Source: Methylobacterium sp. R2-1 (GTDB lineage: Bacteria; Pseudomonadota; Alphaproteobacteria; Rhizobiales; Beijerinckiaceae). From it: a stretch of 64,000 bases of DNA. This document shows positions 1 through 8,719 of this stretch, piece after piece. Position numbers and translations under genes: made by a program. The notes beneath the pieces were generated by a model that was not told the origin of the DNA, did no database searches, and saw only the letters and a program-made list of their open reading frames with translations. The number at the start of each line of letters is the position of its first letter. Position 1 is the first letter of the stretch. The stretch lies in contig NZ_JACHWM010000008.1 in NCBI RefSeq assembly GCF_014191355.1, forward strand, positions 62,001 through 126,000, written 5' to 3'.

Positions 1-771
1 GCGGTCGAACAGGTAGGAGGTGCCGAAGGCTCCACCCTGCGACTCGTTGAAGGAGTTGCGCTGGATGCCGAGCGGCGTGTTGTAGTCGTCCGCCACGCTC
101 TTGAAGGCGTCCGCATGGACAGCGACGTTGCCGCTGCCGGCATCGACGGTCGCGGCCCCGTTGCGGCCGTTATCGACGGCCGAATAGCCGGTCGTCACCC
201 GTCCCGCGATGCCGCCGGGCGGGATGCTCGTCGGGATGCGGTTGTTCTCGACCGAGACGACGCCACCGACCGCCTGGGAACCGTAGCGCAGGCCGGCGGG
301 CCCGCGGATCACCTCGATACGGTCGTTGATCAGCGGGTTGATCGGGACGGCATGGTCCTCGCCGAGATCGGACATGTCCTGCACGCCGGTGCCGTTCTCG
401 AGGATGCGGACGCGGTGATTGTCGAGGCCGCGGATGATCGGCCGCGAGGCCGAGCCCGGTGCAAAGGTGGTCGCCGACAGGCCCGGCTTGTCGAACAGAG
501 CCTCGCCGAGCGAGGTCGGCTGCGAGCGGGCCAGTTCGCCACCCGAGACGACGGTCACCGTCGAGAAGCGGTCGGTCACCACCGGCAGCACGTCTACCGA
601 ACCGGCCGGGTTCGGCGTCGGTCCCGCCGCTGCGCCCTCGCGCCGACCCGGCTTGTCCGAGACCACGCTGATCTCGTCCAGAGACACTTCCTCGGCCTGG
701 AGCGGCGCTCCGACGAGACCGGCGATGCCGATCCCGGCCCAACAGCCAAGCCCATAGCGCTTTCTCGACAT
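1..771 (-). CDS. ZnuD-like TonB-dependent receptor, 3' part beyond window
   Basis: The first 257 codons of an outer-membrane TonB-dependent receptor; the reading frame is still open at the left edge. It begins MSRKRYGLGC with a hydrophobic signal peptide ending near APLQAEE, followed by a plug domain containing RPIIRGLDNHRVRILENG, DHAVPINPL, IEVIRGPAGLRYGSQAVGG and VENNRIP. The NRIP and SDLGEDHAV patterns resemble plug sequences of ZnuD-type zinc receptors, so zinc or another metal is the likely substrate, transported with TonB energy into the periplasm. A purine-rich ribosome site (gagggcgagg) precedes the ATG, and an 18-bp palindrome lies 19 nt upstream. The barrel is not visible, so substrate is inferred from the plug only. 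Confidence 0.85.
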   Translation of the reverse strand, partial: MSRKRYGLGCWAGIGIAGLVGAPLQAEEVSLDEISVVSDKPGRREGAAAGPTPNPAGSVDVLPVVTDRFSTVTVVSGGELARSQPTSLGEALFDKPGLSATTFAPGSASRPIIRGLDNHRVRILENGTGVQDMSDLGEDHAVPINPLINDRIEVIRGPAGLRYGSQAVGGVVSVENNRIPTSIPPGGIAGRVTTGYSAVDNGRNGAATVDAGSGNVAVHADAFKSVADDYNTPLGIQRNSFNESQGGAFGTSYLFDR

Positions 772-789
772 AAAACCTCGCCCTCTTAG

Positions 790-807
790 TTATAGCTAAT
801 GCTATAA
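790..807. promoter_or_regulatory. Palindromic operator candidate before the TonB receptor
   Basis: Perfect inverted repeat TTATAGC-TAAT-GCTATAA, centred about 28 nt upstream of the receptor start codon, where an operator overlapping the promoter would sit. It is strikingly AT-rich for this genome. A metal-responsive repressor such as Zur is plausible given the ZnuD-like gene, but the arm spacing differs from the classic Zur box, so the regulator is unassigned. Confidence 0.55.
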
Positions 808-856
808 TTTCGAGCGTGGCCGTTGTCGAGCCGGAACGCGTGGCCGGAACGCGAAA

Positions 857-886
857 GCGCGCCGCCCTCGATCGAGAGCGGCGCGC
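857..886 (-). terminator. Hairpin downstream of ftsK
   Basis: Nine-base perfect stem (gcgcgccgc / gcggcgcgc) with a further partly paired tcga core, 37 nt after the ftsK stop. On the minus strand it is followed by TTTCGC rather than a long T-run, so it is a moderate candidate for transcription termination. Confidence 0.5.
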
Positions 887-922
887 CGGAGCGATGTTCG
901 GTTTGATCGGTGAGGCGGCGGA

Positions 923-3532
923 TCAGTAATCCTGCGCTTCGGCCTCCACCAGGATCTCGCGTTTGCCGGCGTGGTTGGCCGGCCCGACGAGACCTTCGGT
1001 CTCCATCCGCTCCATCAGCGAGGCGGCGCGGTTGTAGCCGATCTGCAGGCGGCGCTGGATGTAGGAGGTGGAGGCCTTCTTGTCCCGCAGCACGACCGCG
1101 ACCGCCTGCTCGTAGAGGTCGCCGCCCTCCCCGCCACCGAACTGGCCGGCGTCGAAGACAGGGCCGTCCTCGGATGCGGCGGCGCCGGCCGGGATCTCGC
1201 CCTCCTCCGCCGTCACCGCCTCGAGGTAGGACGGCCGACCCTGGCGCTTGAGATGCGCCACCACACTCTCGACCTCGGAGTCCGAGCAGAACGGCCCGTG
1301 CACGCGCGTCGTGCGCCCGCCGCCGGCCATGAACAGCATGTCGCCCTGACCCAGCAACTGCTCCGCGCCCATCTCGCCCAGGATGGTGCGGCTATCGATC
1401 TTGCTCGTCACCTGGAAGGAGATCCGGGTCGGGAAGTTCGCCTTGATCGTGCCGGTGATGACGTCCACGCTCGGACGCTGCGTCGCCATGATCAGGTGGA
1501 TGCCCGCCGCGCGCGCCATCTGCGCCAGCCGCTGGATCGCCCCCTCGATGTCCTTGCCCGCCACCATCATCAGATCGGCCATCTCGTCGACCACGATCAC
1601 GATGTAGGGTAGCGGGTTGAGGTCCATGACCTCGTCTTCATAGACCGCCTCACCGGTGGTGCGGTCGAAGCCGGTCTGGACCGTGCGAGTCAGGGTCTCA
1701 CCGCGGGCACGGGCCTCTTCGAGGCGTGCATTGAAGCCGTCGATGTTCCGGACACCGACTTTGGACATCTTCTTGTAGCGCTCCTCCATCTCGCGCACGG
1801 CCCATTTGAGGGCGATGACCGCCTTCTTCGGGTCGGTGACGACGGGGGAGAGCAGGTGCGGGATGCCGTCGTAGACCGACAGCTCCAGCATCTTGGGATC
1901 GACCATGATCAGGCGGCACTCCTCCGGCTTGAGCCGGTAGAGCAGCGACAGGATCATGGTGTTGATGGCTACCGACTTGCCCGAGCCCGTGGTGCCGGCG
2001 ACCAGCAGGTGCGGCATGCGGGCGAGGTCGGCGATGATCGGCTCGCCGCCGATGTTCTTGCCGAGGCACAAGGCGAGCTTGTGCTTGGTCTCGACGAAGT
2101 CGACCGAGGCCAGCAACTCGCGCAGGAAGACCGTCTCGCGCTTGGCGTTCGGCAGCTCGATGCCGATGGCATTGCGGCCGGGGACGACGGCGACGCGGGC
2201 GGAGACGGCGGACATCGAGCGGGCGATGTCGTCGGCGAGCGCGATGACGCGGCTGGACTTGGTGCCGGGCGCCGGCTCCAGCTCGTAGAGGGTGACGACG
2301 GGACCGGGGCGCACGGCGAGGATGTCACCGCGCACGCCGAAATCCTGCAGCGTTGCCTCCAGCATGGTGGCATTCTGCTCCAGCGCCTCCGCCGAGACCT
2401 CGGAGCCGGGCGCCGCCTCGCGTGGGCGGGCGAGAAGCTCCAGGGCAGGCAGCCGGTACTCGCCGGCCTCTGGGCGGGGCTCGACCGGGCGCGGACGTGC
2501 CGCCGGTGGCTGCGGCAGCGGGCGCGAGACGCGGGTGGACGGCTCGACAGCGGCTTCGTCCGCTTCGCCGGTGATCGGTGCGGGCCGCGGCGGGTTGGTA
2601 CGGATGGGCGCGTCGTCCGCCTCATCGTCCTCCGGTTCGAATTGCGGTTCGCGGCGGCCCGAGACGGTGCGCTCGCGAGCCTGCGGCGCCCAGGGCGCGT
2701 CCTCAGCGTCGGCGAAGGCGCGGCGCGCGGCGAGCGCTGGCGAGGCGCCGGCATAAGCGAGCCCCTCCCCCTCGTCGGCCGGAGCCTGCCAGGATTCGAG
2801 CTTGGTCCGGAGCGAAGCCCGGCCCCGCATGACAGCCTGCGCAAGCGCACCCAGCGACAGGATGCCGAGGCTCGGCTCGTCCGCATCATGGCGCTCCTCG
2901 TGGCCCGAGGCACGGACGGCGCGCGGAGCCGAGCGCGGAGCGCCGTAGGACACCTCCTCGTCCTCCTCGAAGTCCGGCTTGGTCACGCGGCAGGCCGCCG
3001 TGAGGCTGAGGATGGCGACCGCAGCGAACAGGAAGCCGGCGAAGCTCGCCAGCGGCCCGACCAGCATCCGCGTGCCGGCAAGCAGCGCGTCGCCCGCCAC
3101 ACCGCCCATTCCGGTGGGCAGCGGCCAGCGGGCCGTGGGCGGCACGGCACTCGCGACCGCGCTCGCGCAGAGCACGCCGACGATCCACAGGGCAAGACGC
3201 ACGCCCCCGTGCGGCAGGTCGCGCTCGCGCATCAGCCGCATGCCCCACAGCACGGGAGGCAGCGCGAGCATGATCGAGCCGAGACCGAGAAGCTGCATGG
3301 CAAGGTCGGCCACGACGGCACCGGGGCGCCCGAGCACGTTATGCGCCCGCTGGTCGGTGGCGTGGTTGAGGCTCGGGTCGTCGATCGACCACGTCGCCAG
3401 GGCGACGGTCAAGGCGACCGCGCCGGTGAAGAGGATCAGGCCGCCGCACTCCGTCAGCCGCTTGGCCAGGAAGGGCCTCAGGCTGTCGACGAAGGTCTCG
3501 TAGGGCGACGCGGAACGGCGGAAGGAACGCAT
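923..3532 (-). CDS. ftsK: DNA translocase FtsK
   Basis: Double-stranded DNA translocase at the division septum that clears chromosome termini and activates XerCD recombination at dif. An N-terminal domain with about four membrane segments (residues roughly 30-185) is followed by a long acidic, Pro-rich linker (185-385) and the RecA-like motor. Walker A GTTGSGKS lies at about residues 513-520, Walker B is [12 protein letters not shown], and [12 protein letters not shown] is present. The C-terminal winged-helix gamma domain ([20 protein letters not shown]) recognises KOPS. At 869 residues it is typical of alphaproteobacterial FtsK. A TTG two codons upstream is possible, but the ATG at 3532 is preferred. 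It is transcribed alone. Confidence 0.97.
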   Translation of the reverse strand: MRSFRRSASPYETFVDSLRPFLAKRLTECGGLILFTGAVALTVALATWSIDDPSLNHATDQRAHNVLGRPGAVVADLAMQLLGLGSIMLALPPVLWGMRLMRERDLPHGGVRLALWIVGVLCASAVASAVPPTARWPLPTGMGGVAGDALLAGTRMLVGPLASFAGFLFAAVAILSLTAACRVTKPDFEEDEEVSYGAPRSAPRAVRASGHEERHDADEPSLGILSLGALAQAVMRGRASLRTKLESWQAPADEGEGLAYAGASPALAARRAFADAEDAPWAPQARERTVSGRREPQFEPEDDEADDAPIRTNPPRPAPITGEADEAAVEPSTRVSRPLPQPPAARPRPVEPRPEAGEYRLPALELLARPREAAPGSEVSAEALEQNATMLEATLQDFGVRGDILAVRPGPVVTLYELEPAPGTKSSRVIALADDIARSMSAVSARVAVVPGRNAIGIELPNAKRETVFLRELLASVDFVETKHKLALCLGKNIGGEPIIADLARMPHLLVAGTTGSGKSVAINTMILSLLYRLKPEECRLIMVDPKMLELSVYDGIPHLLSPVVTDPKKAVIALKWAVREMEERYKKMSKVGVRNIDGFNARLEEARARGETLTRTVQTGFDRTTGEAVYEDEVMDLNPLPYIVIVVDEMADLMMVAGKDIEGAIQRLAQMARAAGIHLIMATQRPSVDVITGTIKANFPTRISFQVTSKIDSRTILGEMGAEQLLGQGDMLFMAGGGRTTRVHGPFCSDSEVESVVAHLKRQGRPSYLEAVTAEEGEIPAGAAASEDGPVFDAGQFGGGEGGDLYEQAVAVVLRDKKASTSYIQRRLQIGYNRAASLMERMETEGLVGPANHAGKREILVEAEAQDY

Positions 3533-3707
3533 GCGCAAACCGGTCCGGTGTCAACGATCCGGTAAGGCTAATGCGGGGCGGTTAACGGCGGGCTAAGTGT
3601 GTCCCACAAAGCGGCCGTGGCTCGGTCGCGTTCGAATCGCGCTTGGATCGCTGCGGCGGCAGCGATGGAATTCGTCGGGAAATCCTTTGGTCCCGCTCCC
3701 AAATGCA

Positions 3708-3735
3708 GGAAGCCCCGGATTCCTCCGAGGCTTCC
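3708..3735 (-). terminator. Hairpin terminator downstream of the porin
   Basis: Arms ggaagcc / ggcttcc flank a second paired segment cgga / tccg with a ttcc loop and one unpaired base on each side. It lies 41 nt beyond the porin stop codon. The following minus-strand sequence is TGCATTTGGG, a weak T-tract. Confidence 0.55.
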
Positions 3736-3775
3736 CAAATCACGTCCGTTTTCCGCCGGCGGACCGGCCCGGCCC

Positions 3776-5032
3776 TCAGAACGTGAAGCCGGTCTCCACG
3801 AGGTAGCGCTCCTGCGACCGCTTGGTGCCGTCGCGGCCGAAGCCGAAGCCGGGGGTGACGTCGTAGGCCTGCACCGTCGCGAACTCGCCGCGGACGAAGT
3901 AGCGGTCCCAGGTGAAGGTCGGCGTGATCGTGAACGAGAAGGCCGAGCTGCCCGGGCCGTACAGGAGGCTGGTCGCGCTCAGGGTGTCGCCCCGCGTGCC
4001 CGACTGCGTGATGTACTCGACACGGCCGGCTAGTCCGAAGTTCTCGTTGAAGGCGTAGCCGGCGAGCAGCGCACCGCCCCAGGTCTCGCCGCCGATGATC
4101 GGGCTGAAGTAGTTATCCTTGCGATCGACCGTGGTGTACTGGAAGTACGGCGAGATGATCCACGGGCCGTTGGCGTAGGTGTAGTTCACGCTGATGATGC
4201 TGCTGTTCTGCAGCGAGTTGATCGTCGCGAACTGGAAGCGCGGGCTGCGGGTCGAGGCATCGAAGTCGCTGAAATGCGTGCCGCCGTTGATGCCGACCGT
4301 GTTCGAATCGTCCAGCTTGTAGGTGGCGAAGCCCGTCACCCAGTTCAGCTCGCCCGAGTAGAAGCCGTCGTTCACCGAGACCGCCGCCGCGAACGGACCG
4401 CTCGCGTAGTTCACCTGAACGCCCTGGTTGATGAAGTTCTCCTGGTTGAACACCAGACCGCGGGAGATGTTCAGGTTCTGGTAGGAGAACAGCAACTCGG
4501 AGCCGATGTTGGTGAACATCCGGCCGGCCTGGATCGACCATTCGTCGTTGATCTGCCACTTGCCGAAGGCGACCGGCACCGGGCCGAATAGCGACTGGGT
4601 CTGCTCGAACGAGGAGTAGAGCGGCAGGCCAAGCGCCGGGATCGAGTAGAGGCCGGCATGCACGTAGAACTGCAGCGGGCCGTCCGCCTTCTGGATCCAG
4701 CCCTGGAGGTTCGTGAAATCGACTCGGCCGTAGCGATCCTGCTCAACGCTCGGCGAGAGGATGCCGAAGGCGTTGGTCTGGGAGTAGGCGAAGCCGGTGA
4801 TTGCGCCGCCGACATAGATGTCGCCCAGTCCCGTGACGAAGCAGGCCGGATTCGGATTCGCCTTGATGAGGCCGCCGAAGGTCGGGGTCGAGATTGCGGC
4901 CTTGCAATGCTCCTCGACGACGACAGGCGCCGGTGCAGCGGCGGGCATGTCGGCGGCGAGAACCGGCAACGCGGTGGCGCTCAGCGTGGTCAGCGCCGCG
5001 CCCGCGGCCAGAAGCTTTGTTTTGATTGTCAT
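3776..5032 (-). CDS. Outer-membrane beta-barrel porin (BBP2 family)
   Basis: A 418-residue outer-membrane channel protein. MTIKTKLLAAGAAL opens a classic signal peptide with cleavage near LPVLAADMP; a 19-residue extension in the open frame is ignored because this ATG gives the signal peptide and has GGGG upstream. The mature protein consists of alternating strands rich in Tyr, Phe, Asn and Gly (for example LQGWIQKADGPLQFYVHAGLY and YNNYF-like segments) and ends in the barrel-terminal sequence ETGFTF. This matches beta-barrel porin-2 type proteins, which form diffusion channels; no specific substrate can be read. It is monocistronic, with a long AT-rich upstream region carrying an inverted repeat. 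Confidence 0.85.
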   Translation of the reverse strand: MTIKTKLLAAGAALTTLSATALPVLAADMPAAAPAPVVVEEHCKAAISTPTFGGLIKANPNPACFVTGLGDIYVGGAITGFAYSQTNAFGILSPSVEQDRYGRVDFTNLQGWIQKADGPLQFYVHAGLYSIPALGLPLYSSFEQTQSLFGPVPVAFGKWQINDEWSIQAGRMFTNIGSELLFSYQNLNISRGLVFNQENFINQGVQVNYASGPFAAAVSVNDGFYSGELNWVTGFATYKLDDSNTVGINGGTHFSDFDASTRSPRFQFATINSLQNSSIISVNYTYANGPWIISPYFQYTTVDRKDNYFSPIIGGETWGGALLAGYAFNENFGLAGRVEYITQSGTRGDTLSATSLLYGPGSSAFSFTITPTFTWDRYFVRGEFATVQAYDVTPGFGFGRDGTKRSQERYLVETGFTF

Positions 5033-5294
5033 TGCGGTCAGCCCCAAATTCGATACGGCCAAGGTGCCGAACCGGACGTCGCCCCGCAAAATGAAGTTTT
5101 ACGCAAGTGCCTAATTTTTAGCCAATTTTGAGCCACATCAACCTGAGGGCAGAAAGTGTTGCACAGAGGCAACATTTTTGGGCTTCTCACGCGTTAACTT
5201 TCCCTCGAAAAGCTGCCGCCTTCTTCACGATTGCTTTACGAATTGAGCAGTCGGACGCGGAAGTTGCCGAGCACGACTCACACGATCAGCCCAT
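5033..5294. other. AT-rich region upstream of the porin
   Basis: No gene is supported here. The stretch 5085-5250 is clearly AT-richer than its surroundings (runs such as TTTTTAGCC and ATTTTTG) and should contain the porin promoter and a 5' leader reading on the minus strand. It includes the TGTTGC/GCAACA inverted repeat listed separately. No confident -35/-10 pair stands out. Confidence 0.5.
5157..5174. promoter_or_regulatory. Inverted repeat upstream of the porin
   Basis: Perfect TGTTGC-N6-GCAACA inverted repeat, 125-142 nt upstream of the porin ATG in an AT-rich non-coding region. Six-base arms separated by six bases look like a dimeric regulator site, or a small leader hairpin if it is transcribed. 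The regulator is unknown. Confidence 0.4.
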
Positions 5295-5296
5295 AG

Positions 5297-5325
5297 AAAA
5301 GGCCCCGGCGCGATGCGCCGAGGCC
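5297..5325 (-). terminator. Rho-independent terminator of glnK-amtB
   Basis: Stem cggcgc / gcgccg capped by a gat loop, extended by ggcc / ggcc after one mismatch, then TTTTC on the minus strand. It lies 38 nt after the amtB stop and fits an intrinsic terminator. Confidence 0.75.
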
Positions 5326-5362
5326 GGTTGTCCGGGTGCCCGCCGGGACGGCGGGCCGCCCC

Positions 5363-6859
5363 TCAGTAGTTGTAGGCGCGCTCGCCGTGATCGGCGATGT
5401 CGAGGCCCTCGCGCTCCTCTTCCTGCGTGACGCGCAGGCCGATCGTCAGGTCGACGAGCTTGTAGAGGATCGCCGAGCCGATGCCCGACCAGAGGATGGT
5501 GAAGCCGACCGCCTTCGCCTGGATGATGAGCTGGGCGACCATGTCGTAGGCGCCGAGGGTGAGTTCGCCGGGCTTGGTGGTGTAGTCGGGGATACCGGCG
5601 CCGCCGAGGTCGGGCGAGACCAGGATGCCCGTGGCGAGAGCGCCGATGATGCCGCCGATGCAGTGCACGCCGAACACGTCGAGGGAATCGTCGTAGCCGA
5701 GCGCGTTTTTCACGGTGGAGCACATCACGAAGCAGACGGCGCCCGCGGCGAGACCCAGCACGATCGAGCCCATCGGGCCGGCAAAGCCCGCGGCCGGGGT
5801 AACGGCGACGAGGCCGGCGATGGCGCCCGAGAGCATGCCGAGCAGCGACGGCTTACCCTTGGCGGCCCATTCCACGAACAGCCAGGACACGGCCGCGGCG
5901 GCGGTGGCGACGAAGGTGTTGATCATCGCCAGACCCGTGGTGCCGTTCGCTTCGAGGTTTGAGCCGGCGTTGAAGCCGAACCAGCCGACCCACAGGAGCG
6001 AGGCGCCGATCGTGGTCATGGTCAGCGAGTGAGGGGCGAGCAGGTCGCGGCCGTAACCGATACGCTTGCCGAGCATCAGGCAGCCGACGAGGCCGGCGAT
6101 GCCCGCGTTGATGTGCACGACGGTGCCGCCGGCGAAGTCGAGGGCGCCCCACTTGAACAGCATGCCGGCATCACCCAGCACCGCATCGTACTCGGCCTTG
6201 GCCGCGGCGTTGGCCTCGCCACCGGCGGCGGCGAGCTTGCGGGCCGCGTCGGCGAAGACGTCCGGACCGCCCCAGTACCAGACCATGTGGGCCATCGGGA
6301 AGTAGATCAGCGTGACCCAGAGGATCGTGAACACGACCAACGCCGAGAACTTCATCCGCTCGGCGAAGGCGCCGACGATGAGGCCGGGAGTGATCATCGC
6401 GAACGTCATCTGGAAGCAGATGTACACGTATTCGGGGATCACGACGCCATTGGAGAAGGTGGCCGCGACGGAGTTGGGATCGACGCCCTTGAGGAAGGCC
6501 TTCGAGAAGCCGCCGACGAAGTCGTTGAGGCCGCCGCCGTTGGTGAAGGCGAGGCTGTAGCCGTAGGCGACCCACAGGAGGCAGACGATCGAGGCGATCG
6601 CGAAGACCTGGGTCAGCACGGAGAGCATGTTTTTGGTGCGCACGAGGCCGCCGTAGAACAGGGCGAGGCCGGGCACCGTCATCAGCAGGACGAGGACCGC
6701 CGAGACCAGCATCCACGCGGTGTCGCCCTTGTTGGGCACCGGGGCGGCGGCGGTTACGGCGGGCTCGACCGCCGGCGCCTGCGCGAGCGACGGCTCGACG
6801 AGGAGGAGGCCGAGGGCGGCTCCTCCCAGCCCGAGCGCGAGAAGGTTACGAGGTTTCAT
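5363..6859 (-). CDS. amtB: Ammonium transporter AmtB
   Basis: Inner-membrane ammonium channel/transporter of 498 residues. A cleavable N-terminal signal (MKPRNLLALGLGGAALGLLL, cut near SLAQA) precedes eleven hydrophobic segments. Family landmarks include LFYGGLVRTKNMLSVL, the pore-lining His in FAGGTVVHINAG, WVGWFGFNAGS, and the second His region DVFGVHCIGGIIG. It sits 133 nt downstream of glnK on the same strand, the standard glnK-amtB pair in which GlnK blocks the channel when nitrogen is plentiful. Expression is expected from the sigma-54 promoter ahead of glnK. Confidence 0.97.
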   Translation of the reverse strand: MKPRNLLALGLGGAALGLLLVEPSLAQAPAVEPAVTAAAPVPNKGDTAWMLVSAVLVLLMTVPGLALFYGGLVRTKNMLSVLTQVFAIASIVCLLWVAYGYSLAFTNGGGLNDFVGGFSKAFLKGVDPNSVAATFSNGVVIPEYVYICFQMTFAMITPGLIVGAFAERMKFSALVVFTILWVTLIYFPMAHMVWYWGGPDVFADAARKLAAAGGEANAAAKAEYDAVLGDAGMLFKWGALDFAGGTVVHINAGIAGLVGCLMLGKRIGYGRDLLAPHSLTMTTIGASLLWVGWFGFNAGSNLEANGTTGLAMINTFVATAAAAVSWLFVEWAAKGKPSLLGMLSGAIAGLVAVTPAAGFAGPMGSIVLGLAAGAVCFVMCSTVKNALGYDDSLDVFGVHCIGGIIGALATGILVSPDLGGAGIPDYTTKPGELTLGAYDMVAQLIIQAKAVGFTILWSGIGSAILYKLVDLTIGLRVTQEEEREGLDIADHGERAYNY

Positions 6860-6992
6860 GGACAGGAAGCTCCTGATCGCAGTGCGTCACGCATTGAGGA
6901 GGGTGGAGGAGGCGGCGCGGCCGGACGCGTTCCGCCGGAACGGGCGATGAGCCGCCGGGAAATCGGAGGGAAAATCGATGCGGGACGGGCTC

Positions 6993-7358
<366 letters not shown>

Positions 7359-7397
7359 TCACCGCCGGCCGCGCACCGGCCGAGACCCAGCGGTTCT

Positions 7398-7419
7398 GCA
7401 GGGATCGGGATGACCCTGC
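7398..7419 (-). other. Hairpin in the glnK 5' leader
   Basis: Arms gcaggg / ccctgc enclose a 10-nt loop, between the sigma-54 promoter and the glnK start. If the predicted start site is right, it lies at the very 5' end of the mRNA and could act as a stabilising stem. Function is inferred only. Confidence 0.35.
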
Positions 7420-7434
7420 GACCGCGCGCCTTCA

Positions 7435-7451
7435 TTCAAGGACCGTGCCAA
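7435..7451 (-). promoter_or_regulatory. Sigma-54 promoter of glnK-amtB
   Basis: The minus strand reads TTGGCAC-GGTCC-TTGAA, matching the sigma-54 -24/-12 consensus TTGGCAC-N5-TTGCA at all but one position. Transcription would begin near 7424, leaving about 93 nt of leader before glnK. The position upstream of the canonical nitrogen-regulated operon supports it strongly. No clear NtrC enhancer site was recognised by eye. Confidence 0.85.
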
Positions 7452-7592
7452 GCGGAACCATTTTCGATGTCGCTCTTCTGCCCAGAACGTGAGCGCGGGC
7501 TGACGCCGTGTCGAGCAGCTCCGGCGCGAAAACTGCTCCAACCTTAGGCAATCAGCCTACTTCATCGGCAGAACCTGCTCTTGCTGCCCGTG

Positions 7593-8471
7593 TCAGGGGC
7601 GGCGCTGACGGATCAGACCCTCTTGGGCGACGGATGCGATGAGGCGCCCCTCCTCGTCGTGGAACGTGCCGCGGGCAAAGCCCAGGGCACCCGAGGCGCT
7701 CGGGCTGTCCTGCGCGTAGAGCAGCCAGGAATCAGCCCGGAACGGCCGGTGGAACCAGAGGGCATGGTCGAGGCTCGCCGATTGGACCTCCGGATCGAAC
7801 ACGGTGCGGCCGTGGGGGATCAGCGTCGCGTCGAGCAGCGTCATGTCCGAGGCGTAGGCAAGCACCGCCCGATGCACCGAGGGATCGTCCGGCAGGGGCT
7901 TCGTCGCCCGCATCCAGACGTGGTAGCGGGCGGGTCTCGGCGCGCGGTCGCGATAGCGCTCGGCCTCGACCGGCCGCAGTTCGATCGGCCAGGCTTGGGT
8001 GAAGTAGGCGAGCATCGGCTCGGGCACGATGCTGCCTCCCTCGCGGGCGAGGATCCGCGCATCGGTCAGATCGTCCGGGCCCGGCACGTCGGGCAACTCC
8101 GCGGCGTGATCGACGCCCTCCTCCGTGACGTGGAACGAGACCGACATGGCGAAGATCGCTTGCCCCTTCTGGATCGCCTTGACCCGACGGGTGGTGAAGC
8201 TGCCCCCGTCGCGGATGCGCTCCACCTCGTAGATGATCGGCACCGCGGGGTCGCCGCCGAGGAGGAAGTAGGCGTGCAGCGAGTGGGGCGGGCGGGACGC
8301 CTCGACCGTACGGGAGGCCGCGACCAGAGCCTGGGCGACGACCTGTCCGCCGAACACCCGCGGCCAACCGATCCGCGGGCTGACGCCACGGAACAGGTCG
8401 GTCTCCAGGCGCTCCAGGTCGAGGATCGCCAGAAGCGCGTCGACGGGATCAGGCCTGAGGGTTTCGGACAT
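7593..8471 (-). CDS. tesB: Acyl-CoA thioesterase II (TesB)
   Basis: Hydrolyses acyl-CoA to free fatty acid and CoA in the cytoplasm. The 292-residue protein has the double hot-dog architecture: an N-terminal half with RVFGGQVVAQAL and LHAYFLLGGDP, and a C-terminal half with LAYASDMTLLDATL (catalytic Asp region) and SLDHALWFHRPFRAD. The start MSETLRPDPV is chosen because the 26 upstream residues are Arg/Pro-rich and unlike the family. It is divergent from the UbiH-like gene and upstream of glnK on the same strand, but the sigma-54 promoter makes glnK independent. Confidence 0.93.
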   Translation of the reverse strand: MSETLRPDPVDALLAILDLERLETDLFRGVSPRIGWPRVFGGQVVAQALVAASRTVEASRPPHSLHAYFLLGGDPAVPIIYEVERIRDGGSFTTRRVKAIQKGQAIFAMSVSFHVTEEGVDHAAELPDVPGPDDLTDARILAREGGSIVPEPMLAYFTQAWPIELRPVEAERYRDRAPRPARYHVWMRATKPLPDDPSVHRAVLAYASDMTLLDATLIPHGRTVFDPEVQSASLDHALWFHRPFRADSWLLYAQDSPSASGALGFARGTFHDEEGRLIASVAQEGLIRQRRP

Positions 8472-8719
8472 GGCGGCTTTCGCGGATCTGGGACGACGGG
8501 TGACGACGAGGGACGGACGGCCCCGGCTCGGAACGCGCCCGACGCACATAGCGGCTTGGCCCGGCTATGCCATGCGGGGCGGGCGCGCTTCGAGACAGAT
8601 CCCTGAGACATGTTCCGGAACGCCTGCACGGGATCGCGCGCGGGCGGCGCAGGGTCTATGTGGAGCGGCCGGGAACGCCTCATCGGAGGCGGCACCGGAA
8701 CCGAGGAAGAGGAACGCCG

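Noticed and set aside
1856..3565. Long plus-strand open frame opposite ftsK
   Set aside because: It is the antisense of a certain gene; high GC keeps such frames open, and the translation is Arg/Gly/Asp-rich with no domain. The same applies to long frames opposite amtB, bamA, lpxD, the CoA-transferase (30229-32472), ppk (36481-38889), spoVR, prkA and plsX.
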